Source: Acinetobacter pecorum | Lineage (GTDB): Bacteria > Pseudomonadota > Gammaproteobacteria > Pseudomonadales > Moraxellaceae | Length of the DNA stretch: 64,000 nucleotides | Assembly: GCF_014837015.1 (NCBI RefSeq) | Contig: NZ_JACSPT010000008.1 | Span: forward strand, 92,662 to 156,661 | Direction: 5' to 3' | Shown: positions 63,851 through 64,000 of the stretch, piece by piece | Layout of the letters: each line of letters opens with the position of its first letter | Position numbering within the stretch: the stretch's first letter is position 1 | Notes under the pieces: model-generated | The model's database searches: none | Seen by the model: the letters and a program-made list of their open reading frames with translations, nothing else | Told to the model about the DNA's origin: nothing | Translations under genes and position numbers: made by a program

Positions 63851-64000
63851 GCACATCCATCGGCGGTGATGAAGATTAAAACTTCTGATAAAACAGTGAC
63901 TTAGTTAAGATTGATTGAGTTGGGTTTTAGAAAGAAAGTTTAAAAATAATGTTCATGACTGGTTGACTTTCTAGAGATAGAGAGTAATATAGCCGACCTA

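Overview
This is a stretch of gammaproteobacterial chromosome, almost certainly from an Acinetobacter (Moraxellaceae). The evidence is gene content and order together: maeA, guaA, a phoBR pair read away from a GST gene, the zur-znuCB/znuA cluster, atpIBEFHAGDC, the dprA-LysM-def cluster, and a GST, pirin, DedA and BolA complement. Species cannot be assigned from the sequence alone. A near-perfect parS site at about 24.2 kb, and the atp operon 19 kb from it, suggest the window is close to the replication origin.

Layout. (1) 0-2.2 kb: NAD malic enzyme. (2) 2.4-15.0 kb: a complete-looking ABC-transporter-dependent (group 2, kps type) capsule locus. It runs PhyH-type dioxygenase, kpsM, kpsT, kpsE, kpsD, two very AT-rich glycosyltransferase genes, kpsC and kpsS. 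The first AT-rich gene joins a GT-A domain to a KpsC/KpsS-like domain and may be a bifunctional polymerase. The second looks like an internally duplicated GT-A protein. This is the most unusual part of the window, since characterised Acinetobacter capsules are normally Wzx/Wzy dependent. (3) 15.1-15.4 kb: two tandem tRNA-Gly(GCC) genes on the minus strand. (4) 15.5-33.2 kb: housekeeping and accessory genes. These are bolA, a SirB-like membrane protein, an orphan ParA, a lipoprotein, a LysE-like exporter, DedA, a periplasmic OB-fold protein, guaA, a broken diguanylate cyclase beside its intact paralogue, the parS site, pirin, GST, phoR/phoB, a TetR/SDR divergent pair with a palindromic operator, a MATE transporter and an aminotransferase.

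(5) 33.4-38.0 kb: a type VI secretion module of VgrG, a LysM-LysM-M15 peptidase effector and an overlapping lipoprotein that is the likely immunity protein. (6) 38.2-43.0 kb: Dyp-type peroxidase, a LysE/RhtB exporter, and the zinc uptake cluster znuB-znuC-zur diverging from znuA around a perfect Zur-like palindrome. (7) 43.1-50.4 kb: the whole F-type ATP synthase operon with a strong promoter and terminator. (8) 50.4-57 kb: a DUF4145 zinc-ribbon protein, an aldehyde dehydrogenase, a zinc alcohol dehydrogenase, a lipoprotein, glutathione peroxidase and an EamA transporter. (9) 57.2-57.3 kb: a candidate small RNA with its own promoter and two terminators. (10) 57.4-63.6 kb: tsaC, dprA, a LysM protein, def, and a DUF2946 protein followed by an OprC-type copper receptor. 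(11) The last 180 bases carry a strong stable-RNA-like promoter whose product lies outside the window.

Functional reading. The kps genes supply Kdo-linker synthesis (KpsC, KpsS), an inner-membrane ABC exporter (KpsM, KpsT), and the periplasmic and outer-membrane conduit (KpsE, KpsD). The two central AT-rich genes would set the polymer structure. No CMP-Kdo synthesis gene (kpsF, kpsU) is present here, so housekeeping Kdo enzymes would have to serve. No CRISPR array, insertion sequence or prophage was seen.
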